64,000 nt of DNA from NCBI RefSeq assembly GCF_004358185.1, contig NZ_SMUV01000072.1, positions 124,001 through 188,000 on the forward strand, in the 5' to 3' direction. Made by a program: the position numbers and the translations under genes. Each line of letters begins with the position of its first letter. The stretch's first letter is position 1. Positions 45,376 through 53,885 of the stretch are shown here, one piece after another. The stretch is from Antarcticimicrobium luteum. Lineage in GTDB: Bacteria > Pseudomonadota > Alphaproteobacteria > Rhodobacterales > Rhodobacteraceae. The notes beneath the pieces are model-generated. The model saw nothing but the letters and a program-made list of their open reading frames with translations, was not told the origin of the DNA and searched no databases.

Positions 45376-46155
45376 GTGGCCGACGCAACGCCCGTCATCG
45401 AGATCCGCGACCTGCACAAGAGCTATGGCGAACTGGAGGTGCTCAAGGGCGTCGACATCACCGCCCACAAGGGCGACGTGGTTTCGCTGATCGGATCGTC
45501 CGGCTCGGGTAAATCGACGCTGCTGCGCTGCGCCAACCTGCTGGAGGACAGCCAGCAGGGCGATATCCTGTTCAAGGGCGAACCGGTGAAATGGAAGGGC
45601 AGCGGCCTGCACCGCCGGCCGTCCGATCCGCGCCAGGTGCTGCGCATCCGCACCAACCTGTCGATGGTGTTCCAGCAGTTCAATCTCTGGGCCCATATGA
45701 CCATCCTGCAAAACGTGATGGAGGCGCCGCTGACCGTGCTGGGCCGCGACCGCGCGGATGTGGAACAGGCGGCGCGCAAGTACCTCGACAAGGTCGGGAT
45801 CGGCGACAAATGCGATGCCTATCCGGCGCAGCTTTCAGGCGGACAGCAACAGCGGGCGGCGATCGCCCGCGCGCTCTGCATGGAGCCCGAGGCGCTGTTG
45901 TTCGACGAGCCGACCAGCGCGCTCGACCCCGAACTGGAGCAGGAGGTGGTGCGGGTGATTAGGGATCTGGCCGCCGAGGGGCGGACCATGATCATCGTCA
46001 CCCATGACATGAAAATGGCCCATGACGTGTCCGATCACGTGGTGTTCCTGCACCTGGGCCGGATCGAAGAGCAGGGCCCGCCGGAAACGCTGTTCGGTGC
46101 GCCCAAATCGGAACGCCTGCGCGGGTTCCTGTCCTCGACATCCCACGCAGCGTGA
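45376..46155 (+). CDS. Polar amino acid-type ABC transporter ATPase
   Basis: The 259-residue ATPase (HisP/GlnQ/OccP type) has Walker A GSSGSGKST (40-48), Q-loop MVFQQFNLW, signature LSGGQQQR (153-160), Walker B LLFDEPTSALD (174-184) and switch His in IIVTHDM. The insertion SGLHRRPSDPRQVLRIRTNL between Walker A and the Q-loop is typical of the HisP/OccP branch that handles basic amino acids and opines. Start is a GTG with CGGAG upstream. First gene of the ATPase-binding protein-permease-permease operon. Confidence 0.93.
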   Translation: MADATPVIEIRDLHKSYGELEVLKGVDITAHKGDVVSLIGSSGSGKSTLLRCANLLEDSQQGDILFKGEPVKWKGSGLHRRPSDPRQVLRIRTNLSMVFQQFNLWAHMTILQNVMEAPLTVLGRDRADVEQAARKYLDKVGIGDKCDAYPAQLSGGQQQRAAIARALCMEPEALLFDEPTSALDPELEQEVVRVIRDLAAEGRTMIIVTHDMKMAHDVSDHVVFLHLGRIEEQGPPETLFGAPKSERLRGFLSSTSHAA

Positions 46156-46187
46156 CACCAATAACCAGACCATAAGGGAGTTCGTTC

Positions 46188-46901
46188 ATGAAAAAACTGG
46201 TTCTTGCCACCGCAGCCCTCGCGCTCAGCGCCGGGCTGGCCTCTGCCGACACCGTCCGCATGGGCACCGAGGGCGCCTATCCTCCGTGGAACTTCATCAA
46301 TGACAAGGGCGAGGTCGACGGGTTCGAGCGCGCTCTGGGCGACGAGCTGTGCAAACGCGCCGAGCTGACCTGCGAATGGGTCACCAACGAGTGGGATTCG
46401 ATCATCCCCAACCTGGTCTCGGGCAACTACGACGTCATCATCGCCGGCATGAGCATCACCGACGAGCGCGAGCAGGTGATCGACTTTACCCAGAACTACA
46501 CCCCGCCCGATCCCTCGGCCTATCTGGCGCTGTCGGCGGATCTGGATGTCGAGGGCGCGGTGATCGCGGCCCAGACCAACACCATCCAGGCCGCCTTCGT
46601 GGCCGAGCATGGCTGGACCCTGGTAGAGTTCGCCACCCCCGAGGAAACCATCGCTGCGGTGCGCAACGGCGAGGCCGACGCGGTGCTGGCCGACAAATCC
46701 TATCTCGCCCCGGTGGCCGAGGCAGAGGCCGATCTGGTCCTGCTGGAGCGTGAAGAGGCGATCGGCGGCGGCGTCGGCATGGGTGTGCGCGAATCCGATG
46801 GCGAGCTGAAGGCCAAGTTCGACGCAGCCATCCAGTCGATGAAAGACGACGGCAGCCTCAATGCGCTGATCTCGAAATGGGAAGTGTCCAGCACGTTCTG
46901 A
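46188..46901 (+). CDS. Amino acid/amine ABC transporter substrate-binding protein
   Basis: The 237-residue periplasmic protein has a signal peptide (KKLVLATAALALSAGLASA) and the SBP_bac_3 fold: VRMGTEGAYPPWNFINDKGEVDGFE, split; LVSGNYDVIIAGMSITDEREQVIDF; and AAVRNGEADAVLADKSYLAPV. The motif order and size are those of Lys/Arg/Orn/opine binders. The aromatic and acidic pocket residues cannot be read with enough certainty to name the ligand; the downstream gamma-glutamyl-amine genes suggest an amine or basic amino acid. Confidence 0.92.
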   Translation: MKKLVLATAALALSAGLASADTVRMGTEGAYPPWNFINDKGEVDGFERALGDELCKRAELTCEWVTNEWDSIIPNLVSGNYDVIIAGMSITDEREQVIDFTQNYTPPDPSAYLALSADLDVEGAVIAAQTNTIQAAFVAEHGWTLVEFATPEETIAAVRNGEADAVLADKSYLAPVAEAEADLVLLEREEAIGGGVGMGVRESDGELKAKFDAAIQSMKDDGSLNALISKWEVSSTF

Positions 46902-46920
46902 ACGCTTTTCGACCACAACC

Positions 46921-46951
46921 GCCCCTCTCCGGGTCCGTCCCGGGGAGGGGC
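46921..46951 (+). other. Intercistronic stabilising hairpin after binding-protein gene
   Basis: GCCCCTCTCCGGG pairs with CCCGGGGAGGGGC (one G-T pair), loop TCCGT, followed by only CCTTTG. Placed between the binding protein and permease genes, it fits the usual mRNA-protecting hairpin that lets more binding protein than permease be made, with partial termination. Confidence 0.75.
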
Positions 46952-46966
46952 CTTTGATCGCGCCGC

Positions 46967-47860
46967 ATGTTCAATTTCTGCACAGATCCCGACACCCTGC
47001 CCCAGCTGCAATGGTTTGCCTGTTACCTGACGACGGGCAAGCATATGGGATTCTATGCCTCCTTCGGAACGGTCCTGCTGCTGCTGGCGATCACCGCGCC
47101 GACCGCGCTGCTGTTCGGGTTTGGCGGCGCCAGCGCCGCGCGCGCCCGTCTGCTGCCGCTGCGCTGGTTCGGCAAGGCCTATATCGCCCTGGTCCGCGGG
47201 GTGCCGGACATCGCCTTTTTCCTGTTCTTCGTCATCGCGCTGGACCAGGCGTTCGAATGGATGCGCCATCAGGTGAAATGCCCCGACTGGGATCAGCCGG
47301 TTCGTCAGGGTAACGATTTCGTGGTCTGCGCCGCGGCCAAGATGCCGCTGGGCACCTCGCCGCAATGGGTGCACGAGACCTATGGTTTCTTCCTTGCGGT
47401 GCTGACCTTTGCCATCGTGTTCGGCGCCTTTGCCGCCAATGTGCTCTATGGGGCCATGCGCGCGGTGCCTTACGCCCAGATCGAAACCGCCGAGGCCTAT
47501 GGCATGAGCCACCGCCAGACCTTCTGGCGCATCCTGGTGCCGCAGATGTGGGTCTTTGCGCTGCCCGGCCTGTCCAACCTTTGGATGGTGCTGATCAAGG
47601 CGACGCCGCTGCTGTTCCTGCTCGGGGTCGAGGACATCGTCTACTGGGCGCGCGAATTGGGCGGCACCGCCAACCCGCGGTTCACCGATTATCCGCATGG
47701 CGACTGGCGGATGTGGTATTTCCTGGCGCTGCTGGTCTTCTATCTCGGCTTCACCCGCATCTCCGAACTGGCGCTTGACCGGATCATGCGCCGCCTGTCG
47801 CACGGGCAGGCCACCGCCGCCGGAGAGGCACAGCGCCGCACCGCAGGAGGGCCGCCATGA
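46967..47860 (+). CDS. ABC transporter permease, HisQ type
   Basis: The 297-residue permease has about six membrane helices and the EAA loop YAQIETAEAYGMSHRQTFWRILVPQMW with the cytosolic coupling helix. Between helices 2 and 3 it has an insertion (MRHQVKCPDWDQPVRQ...CAAAKMPLG) of about 35 residues with two Cys, larger than in HisQ and probably periplasmic. Its stop overlaps the next permease start by four bases. Together the two permeases form a heterodimer. Confidence 0.92.
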   Translation: MFNFCTDPDTLPQLQWFACYLTTGKHMGFYASFGTVLLLLAITAPTALLFGFGGASAARARLLPLRWFGKAYIALVRGVPDIAFFLFFVIALDQAFEWMRHQVKCPDWDQPVRQGNDFVVCAAAKMPLGTSPQWVHETYGFFLAVLTFAIVFGAFAANVLYGAMRAVPYAQIETAEAYGMSHRQTFWRILVPQMWVFALPGLSNLWMVLIKATPLLFLLGVEDIVYWARELGGTANPRFTDYPHGDWRMWYFLALLVFYLGFTRISELALDRIMRRLSHGQATAAGEAQRRTAGGPP

Positions 47861-48663
47861 GTTGCTGGCAAACCGTTCAGGACTACGCCCTGCGTTCGAT
47901 CGGGATCGGCGAGCGGCTGCTGCCGCGGGACGATTTCACCCTGTGCCAGCAGTTCACGCTGATCGGCTCGGGCATGATCTGGAACGTCTATTTCGGGCTT
48001 CTGGCGCTGCTGGCGGGCTTTTTCCTGGCCACCGCGCTGGCGCTGGGCAAGGCATCGCCCAACCGCGCGCTACGCAAGCCGGCGGAATGGTTCATCTTCG
48101 TGTTCCGCGGCTCGCCGCTCTTCATCCAGTTCTTCTTTGCCTATTTCCTGTTCCTCAGCCTCAAGGGGGTGAGTTCGATCTTCGATCCCTTCACCTCGGC
48201 CTGGCTGGGCGCGCTGGCCGTGCTGTTCCTCAACACCGCCGCCTATTCGGGCGAGATCTTTTTCGGCGCGCTCTTGTCGATCCCGCGCGGCGATCTCGAG
48301 GCGGCCGATGCCTATGGCTTCTCCGGCTGGAAGAAATTCCGCAAGATCACCTGGCCCACCATGCTGCGGCTGGCCTGGCCGGCCTACACCAACGAGGCGA
48401 TCTTTCTGTTCCATGCCACCACGCTGGTCTATTTCTCGGGCTTCCCGGCCTGGCGGCAGAAGGGCGATGCGCTCTATTACGCCAGCTATTTCGCCGACAA
48501 GACCTTCAACCCGTTCATCCCCTATCCGATTCTGGCGATGTATTTCATTCTGGTCACGCTGACGATCGTGGGCGTGTTCGGCCTGGTCAACCGGCACCTC
48601 AACCGGCACCTGCCGGCCGAGCGGCGGATGCGGATGCGGGTTCGCCCGACCCTGTTGCGGTAA
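47857..48663 (+). CDS. ABC transporter permease, HisM type
   Basis: The 268-residue second permease has five to six helices and the EAA loop IPRGDLEAADAYGFSGWKKFRKITWP. The FRGSPLFIQFFFAYFLF segment is typical of HisM-type subunits. ATGA overlap with the first permease. The operon ends here: 238 bases without a gene follow, containing a palindromic site in front of the gamma-glutamyl ligase genes. Confidence 0.92.
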   Translation: MSCWQTVQDYALRSIGIGERLLPRDDFTLCQQFTLIGSGMIWNVYFGLLALLAGFFLATALALGKASPNRALRKPAEWFIFVFRGSPLFIQFFFAYFLFLSLKGVSSIFDPFTSAWLGALAVLFLNTAAYSGEIFFGALLSIPRGDLEAADAYGFSGWKKFRKITWPTMLRLAWPAYTNEAIFLFHATTLVYFSGFPAWRQKGDALYYASYFADKTFNPFIPYPILAMYFILVTLTIVGVFGLVNRHLNRHLPAERRMRMRVRPTLLR

Positions 48664-48823
48664 AGCCTCCTCCGACACGCAATCCGAAAACGGCGGCTCT
48701 CCCCTCCTCCGCTCGGCCCCGCACGCCTCTGACCATCTCAGCCGCCCAAATCCCCGGCACTTTTCCCGCTGCCCACCCGTCCTGCAACTCTTCGCTTGCG
48801 CGACCGCCTTCGCCGGGCTACCA

Positions 48824-48841
48824 ATAATTTGATCAAATTAT
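48824..48841. promoter_or_regulatory. Perfect 18-bp AT palindrome, probable operator
   Basis: ATAATTTGA is followed directly by its reverse complement TCAAATTAT in otherwise GC-rich DNA, 60 bases before the first glutamine-synthetase-like gene. It is well placed to control the ligase operon. The regulator is not in the window; a GntR- or TetR-like dimer would fit the symmetry. Confidence 0.75.
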
Positions 48842-48901
48842 ACAAGCGCCCTCCTGAGCCGTTTCCGGCGCCAGAGGCGCGCCGACCGGCCAGGTGACAG
48901 A

Positions 48902-50236
48902 ATGCATAACTATCTTCGCAAGAATCCGCAGGTCCACTCGATCCGGGTGGCGGCGGCCGACCTCAACGGCCAGCCCCGTGGCAAGCGGATCCCGGCGCGC
49001 TTTGCCGACAAGGTGGTCAGCGACGGCACCCGCTTTCCGCTGTCGGTGATGAACCTCGACATCTGGGGCGAGGATATCGACGACAGCCCGCTGGTGTTCG
49101 AGAGCGGCGACCGCGACGGCGTTCTGCGCCCGACCGAGCGCGGCTTTGTCCCGATGCCCTGGCTGAGCTCGCCCAGCGCGCTGTTGCCGATCTGGATGTT
49201 CCGCGACGACGGCCGCCCGTTCGAAGGCGATCCGCGCCATGCCCTCGCCGCGGTGCTGAACCGCTACAAGGCGCGCGGTCTGAAACCCGTGGTCGCGGTC
49301 GAGCTTGAATTCTTTCTGATCGACGACAGCGGCAAGAGCCTGCAGGTGCCGGTCTCGCCGCGCTCGGGCAAGCGGCGCAAGGCGGCCGAGATCATGTCGA
49401 TCCGGGCGCTGGACGCCTTCGACACCTTTTTCGGCGATCTGTACGATGCCTGCGAGGAAATGGACATTCCGGCCGATACCGCCATTTCCGAGGCCGGACT
49501 GGGCCAGTTCGAGATCAACCTGATGCACCAGAACGACGCCCTGCGCGCGGCCGACGACGCCTGGCTGTTCAAGATGCTGCTCAAGGGGATGGCCCGGCGG
49601 CACGGGTTTGCCGCCTCGTTCATGGCCAAGCCCTATGAGGATTATTCCGGATCGGGGCTGCATATGCATTTCTCGATCCTCGATGACGCGGGCCGGAACG
49701 TATTTGACGACGGCGGTCCGCAGGGCACCGACACCCTGCGCCACGCGGTCGCCGGCTGCCTTTCCGCGATCCACGATTCCGCGCTGGTCTTTGCCCCCCA
49801 CGGCAACAGCTATGACCGGCTGGTGCCGGGCAACCACGCGCCCACCGGCATTTGCTGGGCCTATGAAAATCGCACCGCGGCGGTGCGCATCCCCTCGGGC
49901 AACCCCGCCGCGCGGCGGATCGAGCATCGGGTGGCGGGGGGCGACGTGAACCCCTATCTGATGATCGCCGCCGTGCTGGGCGCGGCGCTGAACGGAATCG
50001 AGGACGGCGCCGAACCGCCCGCGCCGATCACCGGCAACGCCTACGACCTCGACCTGGAGCAAATGCCGACCGACTGGGCCAATGCGATCGACATCTTCGC
50101 CAACAGCGAGCTGATGCCTCGGATCTTCGATCCGGGCCTGATCCGCAACTTTGTACTGACCAAGCGGCAGGAGCTGCATTACATGGCCGAGCTTTCGCCG
50201 GCCGAACAGGTGGACATCTATCTCGACACGGTCTGA
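48902..50236 (+). CDS. Glutamine-synthetase-like gamma-glutamyl-amine ligase, copy 1
   Basis: The 444-residue enzyme belongs to the GS-III-like PuuA/GlnA4 branch: beta-grasp start (SIRVAAADLNGQPRGKR), metal-binding VVAVELEFFLID and EAGLGQFEINLMHQND, ATP site SGLHMHFSI, and RIPSGNPAARRIEHR near the glutamate site. PuuA makes gamma-glutamylputrescine; relatives use ethanolamine, ethylamine or isopropylamine. It lacks the adenylylation Tyr loop of true glutamine synthetases. Copy 2 lies 750 bases downstream and differs clearly, so the two may handle different amines. Confidence 0.88.
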   Translation: MHNYLRKNPQVHSIRVAAADLNGQPRGKRIPARFADKVVSDGTRFPLSVMNLDIWGEDIDDSPLVFESGDRDGVLRPTERGFVPMPWLSSPSALLPIWMFRDDGRPFEGDPRHALAAVLNRYKARGLKPVVAVELEFFLIDDSGKSLQVPVSPRSGKRRKAAEIMSIRALDAFDTFFGDLYDACEEMDIPADTAISEAGLGQFEINLMHQNDALRAADDAWLFKMLLKGMARRHGFAASFMAKPYEDYSGSGLHMHFSILDDAGRNVFDDGGPQGTDTLRHAVAGCLSAIHDSALVFAPHGNSYDRLVPGNHAPTGICWAYENRTAAVRIPSGNPAARRIEHRVAGGDVNPYLMIAAVLGAALNGIEDGAEPPAPITGNAYDLDLEQMPTDWANAIDIFANSELMPRIFDPGLIRNFVLTKRQELHYMAELSPAEQVDIYLDTV

Positions 50237-50308
50237 GCCTCGCGCCGCACGGACTTGTGCGGCCCGGGGCCACATCCTACCTTCGATCCAGTCCACAATT
50301 GGTGTTCC

Positions 50309-50992
50309 ATGAAAATCGGCATTCTGCAAACCGGCCACGCCCCCGACTCTCTGATCGGAGAGACGGGGGATTACGATCAGATGTTCAGCGCGCTGCTGGG
50401 CAGCCACGGCTTTACCTTCGACAGCTATCCCGTTCTGGACGGTGTCTTTCCCGACGGGCCCGACGCCGCCGACGGGTGGCTCATCACCGGCTCGCGCCAC
50501 GGCGTCTATGAGGATCACGACTGGATCCCGCCGCTGGAGCAGCTCATCCGCGAGATCCGCGACAGCGGCAAACCGATGATCGGCGTCTGTTTCGGGCATC
50601 AGATCATCGCCCAGGCGCTTGGCGGCAAGGTCGAGAAATTCGCCGGCGGCTGGTCTGTCGGGCGCACCGAATACGACATGGACGGGCAGACCGTCGCGCT
50701 GAACGCCTGGCATCAGGATCAGGTCACCGAACGCCCCGAAGGGGCGCGGGTTCTGGCCGGCAACGCGTTCTGCGAAAACGCCGTCCTGGCCTATGGCGAT
50801 CGCATCTGGACGGTGCAGCCGCATCCCGAATACGGCGCCGATTTCATCGACGGGCTTATCCGCACCCGCGGCAAGGGGGTGGTGCCCGAGGCGCTGCTCT
50901 CCGAGGCGCGCGAACACCTTGACGCGCCTCTGGACGATGCCCGCATCGCCCGGTTCATGGCCGAGTTTTTTCTGAAAGAGAGGTCGAAATGA
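50309..50992 (+). CDS. Class I glutamine amidotransferase-like protein
   Basis: The 227-residue protein has the GATase1 triad: nucleophile Cys94 in MIGVCFGHQI, and His/Glu in TVQPHPEYG. The start KIGILQTGHAPDSLIGETGDYDQMF resembles the GuaA-like stand-alone amidotransferases found beside gamma-glutamylation genes. In the Puu pathway the hydrolase PuuD cleaves gamma-glutamyl-GABA; this protein may fill that role, though PuuD proper (peptidase C26) is longer. Its last codons overlap the start of ligase copy 2. Confidence 0.85.
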   Translation: MKIGILQTGHAPDSLIGETGDYDQMFSALLGSHGFTFDSYPVLDGVFPDGPDAADGWLITGSRHGVYEDHDWIPPLEQLIREIRDSGKPMIGVCFGHQIIAQALGGKVEKFAGGWSVGRTEYDMDGQTVALNAWHQDQVTERPEGARVLAGNAFCENAVLAYGDRIWTVQPHPEYGADFIDGLIRTRGKGVVPEALLSEAREHLDAPLDDARIARFMAEFFLKERSK

Positions 50993-52347
50993 CCGAATGG
51001 CTGACAACCCTGCCCGAGGCCGCGCAGGCCTATCTCGAAGGGCGCCGCCTGGACGAGGTGGAATGCATCATCTCGGACCTGCCCGGCATCGCCCGCGGCA
51101 AGGCCGTGCCGGCAAGCAAATTCGCGCGCCAGGCCTATTTTCACCTGCCCGACAGCATCTTTTACCAGACCATCACCGGGGACTGGGGCGAAGCCGCCGG
51201 CGAGGACGGCTTTATCGAGCGCGACATGATCCTGAAACCGGACATGTCCACCGCCACTGCCGCCCCCTGGACCGGCGACTGGACGCTGCAGGTGATCCAC
51301 GACGCCTTTGACCGCGATGGCGAGGCGATCCCGTTCAGCCCGCGCAACGTGCTCAAGCGGGTGGTCGAGCTTTATCGCGCACGGGGCTGGGAGCCGGTGG
51401 TGGCCCCAGAGATGGAGTTCTATCTGGTCGCCCGCAATGTCGACCCCGCGAAAGAGATCCAGCCGATGATGGGCCGCTCCGGCCGCCCGGCCGCCGCGCG
51501 GCAGGCCTATTCGATGACCGCGGTGGACGAGTTTGGCCCGGTGATCGACGACATCTATGATTTCGCCGAGGCGCAGGGTTTCGAAATCGACGGCATCACC
51601 CAGGAGGGCGGCGCCGGTCAGCTGGAAATCAACCTGCGCCACGGCGACCCGGTCAAGCTGGCCGACGAGGTGTTCTATTTCAAGCGGCTGATTCGCGAGG
51701 CGGCCTTGCGCCACGACTGCTTTGCCACCTTCATGGCCAAACCGATCGCGGATGAGCCAGGCAGCGCCATGCATGTGCACCATTCGATTATCGACATCGA
51801 AACCGGAAAAAACCTGTTCTCCGGCCCGCAGGGCGGCGAAACGGACGCCTTTTACCATTTCATCGGCGGCCTTCAGACACACCTGCCTTCGGCGATCGCG
51901 GTGCTTGCGCCTTATGTGAACTCCTATCGCCGCTACGTGCGCGACCACGCCGCGCCGATCAACCTCAGCTGGGGCCGCGACAACCGCACCACCGGCATCC
52001 GCGTGCCGATCTCGGGGCCCGAAGCGCGGCGGGTGGAAAACCGCCTCGCGGGGATGGACTGCAACCCCTATCTGGGCATCGCCGTCAGCCTCGCCTGCGG
52101 CTATCTCGGCCTGATTCAGGAACTGCGCCCCGACAAGCAACAGCGCGGCGACGCCTACAGCGACGAGCCGGACATTCCCCAGGTCATGGGCGAGGCGCTG
52201 GATCTGTTCGAGGAGTCAAAGGATCTCCGCGCGGTGCTGGGCGAGGAATTCTGCCGGGTCTATGGCATCGTCAAGCGGGCGGAATACGAGGAGTTCCTCC
52301 AGGTGATCTCGCCATGGGAGCGGGAACATCTGCTGCTGAACGTGTAA
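50989..52347 (+). CDS. Glutamine-synthetase-like gamma-glutamyl-amine ligase, copy 2
   Basis: The 452-residue paralogue has the same order of GS motifs: ISDLPGIARGKAVPASKFA, VVAPEMEFYLVARN, TQEGGAGQLEINLRHGDP, SAMHVHHSII and RVPISGPEARRVENR. It matches E. coli PuuA-type enzymes in size. The ATG overlaps the amidotransferase stop (ATGA), tying their synthesis together. Substrate amine unknown; putrescine is the first candidate. Confidence 0.88.
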   Translation: MTEWLTTLPEAAQAYLEGRRLDEVECIISDLPGIARGKAVPASKFARQAYFHLPDSIFYQTITGDWGEAAGEDGFIERDMILKPDMSTATAAPWTGDWTLQVIHDAFDRDGEAIPFSPRNVLKRVVELYRARGWEPVVAPEMEFYLVARNVDPAKEIQPMMGRSGRPAAARQAYSMTAVDEFGPVIDDIYDFAEAQGFEIDGITQEGGAGQLEINLRHGDPVKLADEVFYFKRLIREAALRHDCFATFMAKPIADEPGSAMHVHHSIIDIETGKNLFSGPQGGETDAFYHFIGGLQTHLPSAIAVLAPYVNSYRRYVRDHAAPINLSWGRDNRTTGIRVPISGPEARRVENRLAGMDCNPYLGIAVSLACGYLGLIQELRPDKQQRGDAYSDEPDIPQVMGEALDLFEESKDLRAVLGEEFCRVYGIVKRAEYEEFLQVISPWEREHLLLNV

Positions 52348-52441
52348 TCCCGGAATCCGGCCAGCGCCCCGGCCCACAGCCGGGGCGGCGGCATATCCGG
52401 CCAAGAAAGACGTCGCAGAGGCGGCGCGGAAAGGATGGGCG

Positions 52442-53752
52442 ATGGGCCTGAACCTGCTCTATTCCAACGACAAAACCGGCGTGTACCCGAACAGCTGGTA
52501 TGCCGCCACGGCCCATGACCTGCCGCCCTTTCCGGCACTGGAGGGCGACACGCGCGCCGATGTCTGCGTTGTCGGCGCCGGCTATACCGGGCTGTCGGCC
52601 GCGCTGCATCTGGCCGAGGCGGGCCTCAGTGTGGTGCTGCTGGAGGCACAGCGCGTGGGCTTTGGCGCCTCGGGACGCAACGGCGGGCAACTCGGCAGCG
52701 GCCAGCGGGTGGAACAGGACGGGCTGGAGGCCCTGGTCGGCGCGGACGAGGCGCAGACGCTCTGGAAACTGGGGGAAGAGGCCAAGGATCTGGTCAAGGG
52801 CCTGATCGCCAGACATGACATCGACTGCGACCTGAAACCGGGCGTCGCCTGGGCCGGCTCGTCCAAGAGCGACGTCAGCCATCTGCACGCCTATGCCGAT
52901 CTTCTGAACAGCCGCTATGGCTATGACCGGATCGAGGTAATGGACGCCGCAGGCTTTCACGCGCTCTGCCCCTCGCCCGATTACCGGGGGGGCGTGGTCG
53001 ACTGGGGCGCCGGTCATCTGCATCCGCTGAACTTCGCCCTCGGGCTGGCCCGCGCGGCGCGTGACGCCGGCGTGCGTATCCACGAAGGCACCGAGGTGCT
53101 TGAAATAACCGAGGGCCGCCCCGCCCGGCTGCGCTGCGCCGGCGGTACGGTGACCGCCGATCACGTGGTCCTTGCCTGCAACGGCTATCTCGGCGGGCTC
53201 AACGGCCAGGTCGCCGCGCGGGTGATGCCGATCAACAATTTCATCGCCGCGACCGAACCGCTGGGTGAGGCGGCGGCAAAGGTTCTGACCAAGGATATCG
53301 CGGTCGCCGACAGCCGCTTCGTGGTCAATTACTTCCGTCTCAGCGCCGACAGGCGGCTGCTGTTCGGCGGCGGCGAAAGCTATGGCTACCGCTTCCCCTC
53401 GGACATCGCCGCCAAGGTGCGCAAGCCGATGTGCGAGATCTATCCGCATCTGCGCGACGTCAAGATCGACTATGCTTGGGGCGGGACGCTGGCGATCACC
53501 ATGAAGCGGCTGCCCTATCTGGCGCGGGTGGCGCCCAACATCCTGTCCGCCTCGGGCTACTCCGGGCACGGGGTGGGCACCGCCACCCATGCCGGGCAGC
53601 TGATGGCGCAGGCGATCCGGGGTGAGACGCAGGGCTTTGACACCATGGCGCGCATCCCCAACACGCCGTTCCCGGGCGGCGCGGCCCTGCGCAACCCGCT
53701 GCTGGTCCTGGCGATGACCTGGTTTTCGCTGCGCGACCGACTGGGGTTCTGA
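52442..53752 (+). CDS. puuB: FAD-dependent amine oxidase, PuuB-like
   Basis: The 436-residue DAO-family enzyme has the FAD motif VCVVGAGYTGLSAALHLAEAG (~40-60), FGASGRNGGQLGSGQR (flavin-contact loop), WGGTLAITMKRLPYL and the end motif SGYSGHGVGTATHAGQLMAQA. PuuB oxidises gamma-glutamylputrescine to the aldehyde with H2O2 release. Placed 94 bases after ligase copy 2 it should act on the ligase product. No aldehyde dehydrogenase (PuuC) is in the window, so that step must be supplied elsewhere. Confidence 0.87.
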   Translation: MGLNLLYSNDKTGVYPNSWYAATAHDLPPFPALEGDTRADVCVVGAGYTGLSAALHLAEAGLSVVLLEAQRVGFGASGRNGGQLGSGQRVEQDGLEALVGADEAQTLWKLGEEAKDLVKGLIARHDIDCDLKPGVAWAGSSKSDVSHLHAYADLLNSRYGYDRIEVMDAAGFHALCPSPDYRGGVVDWGAGHLHPLNFALGLARAARDAGVRIHEGTEVLEITEGRPARLRCAGGTVTADHVVLACNGYLGGLNGQVAARVMPINNFIAATEPLGEAAAKVLTKDIAVADSRFVVNYFRLSADRRLLFGGGESYGYRFPSDIAAKVRKPMCEIYPHLRDVKIDYAWGGTLAITMKRLPYLARVAPNILSASGYSGHGVGTATHAGQLMAQAIRGETQGFDTMARIPNTPFPGGAALRNPLLVLAMTWFSLRDRLGF

Positions 53753-53885
53753 ACCCGGCACTGTTTCCGAACGGCAACGACCGATTGAATCTGCGCCGGT
53801 TTCCGCCCGTCGGACCATGCGCCCGCTTGGCTTTCCCGCGCCTTTGTTTTATTTTTTTGAAAGGCTCTATTAAGGAAACAGAAAT

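Noticed and set aside
48833-51007. 724-codon minus-strand frame across the ligase genes
   Set aside because: It is the complement of two recognisable enzymes and has no motif of its own.
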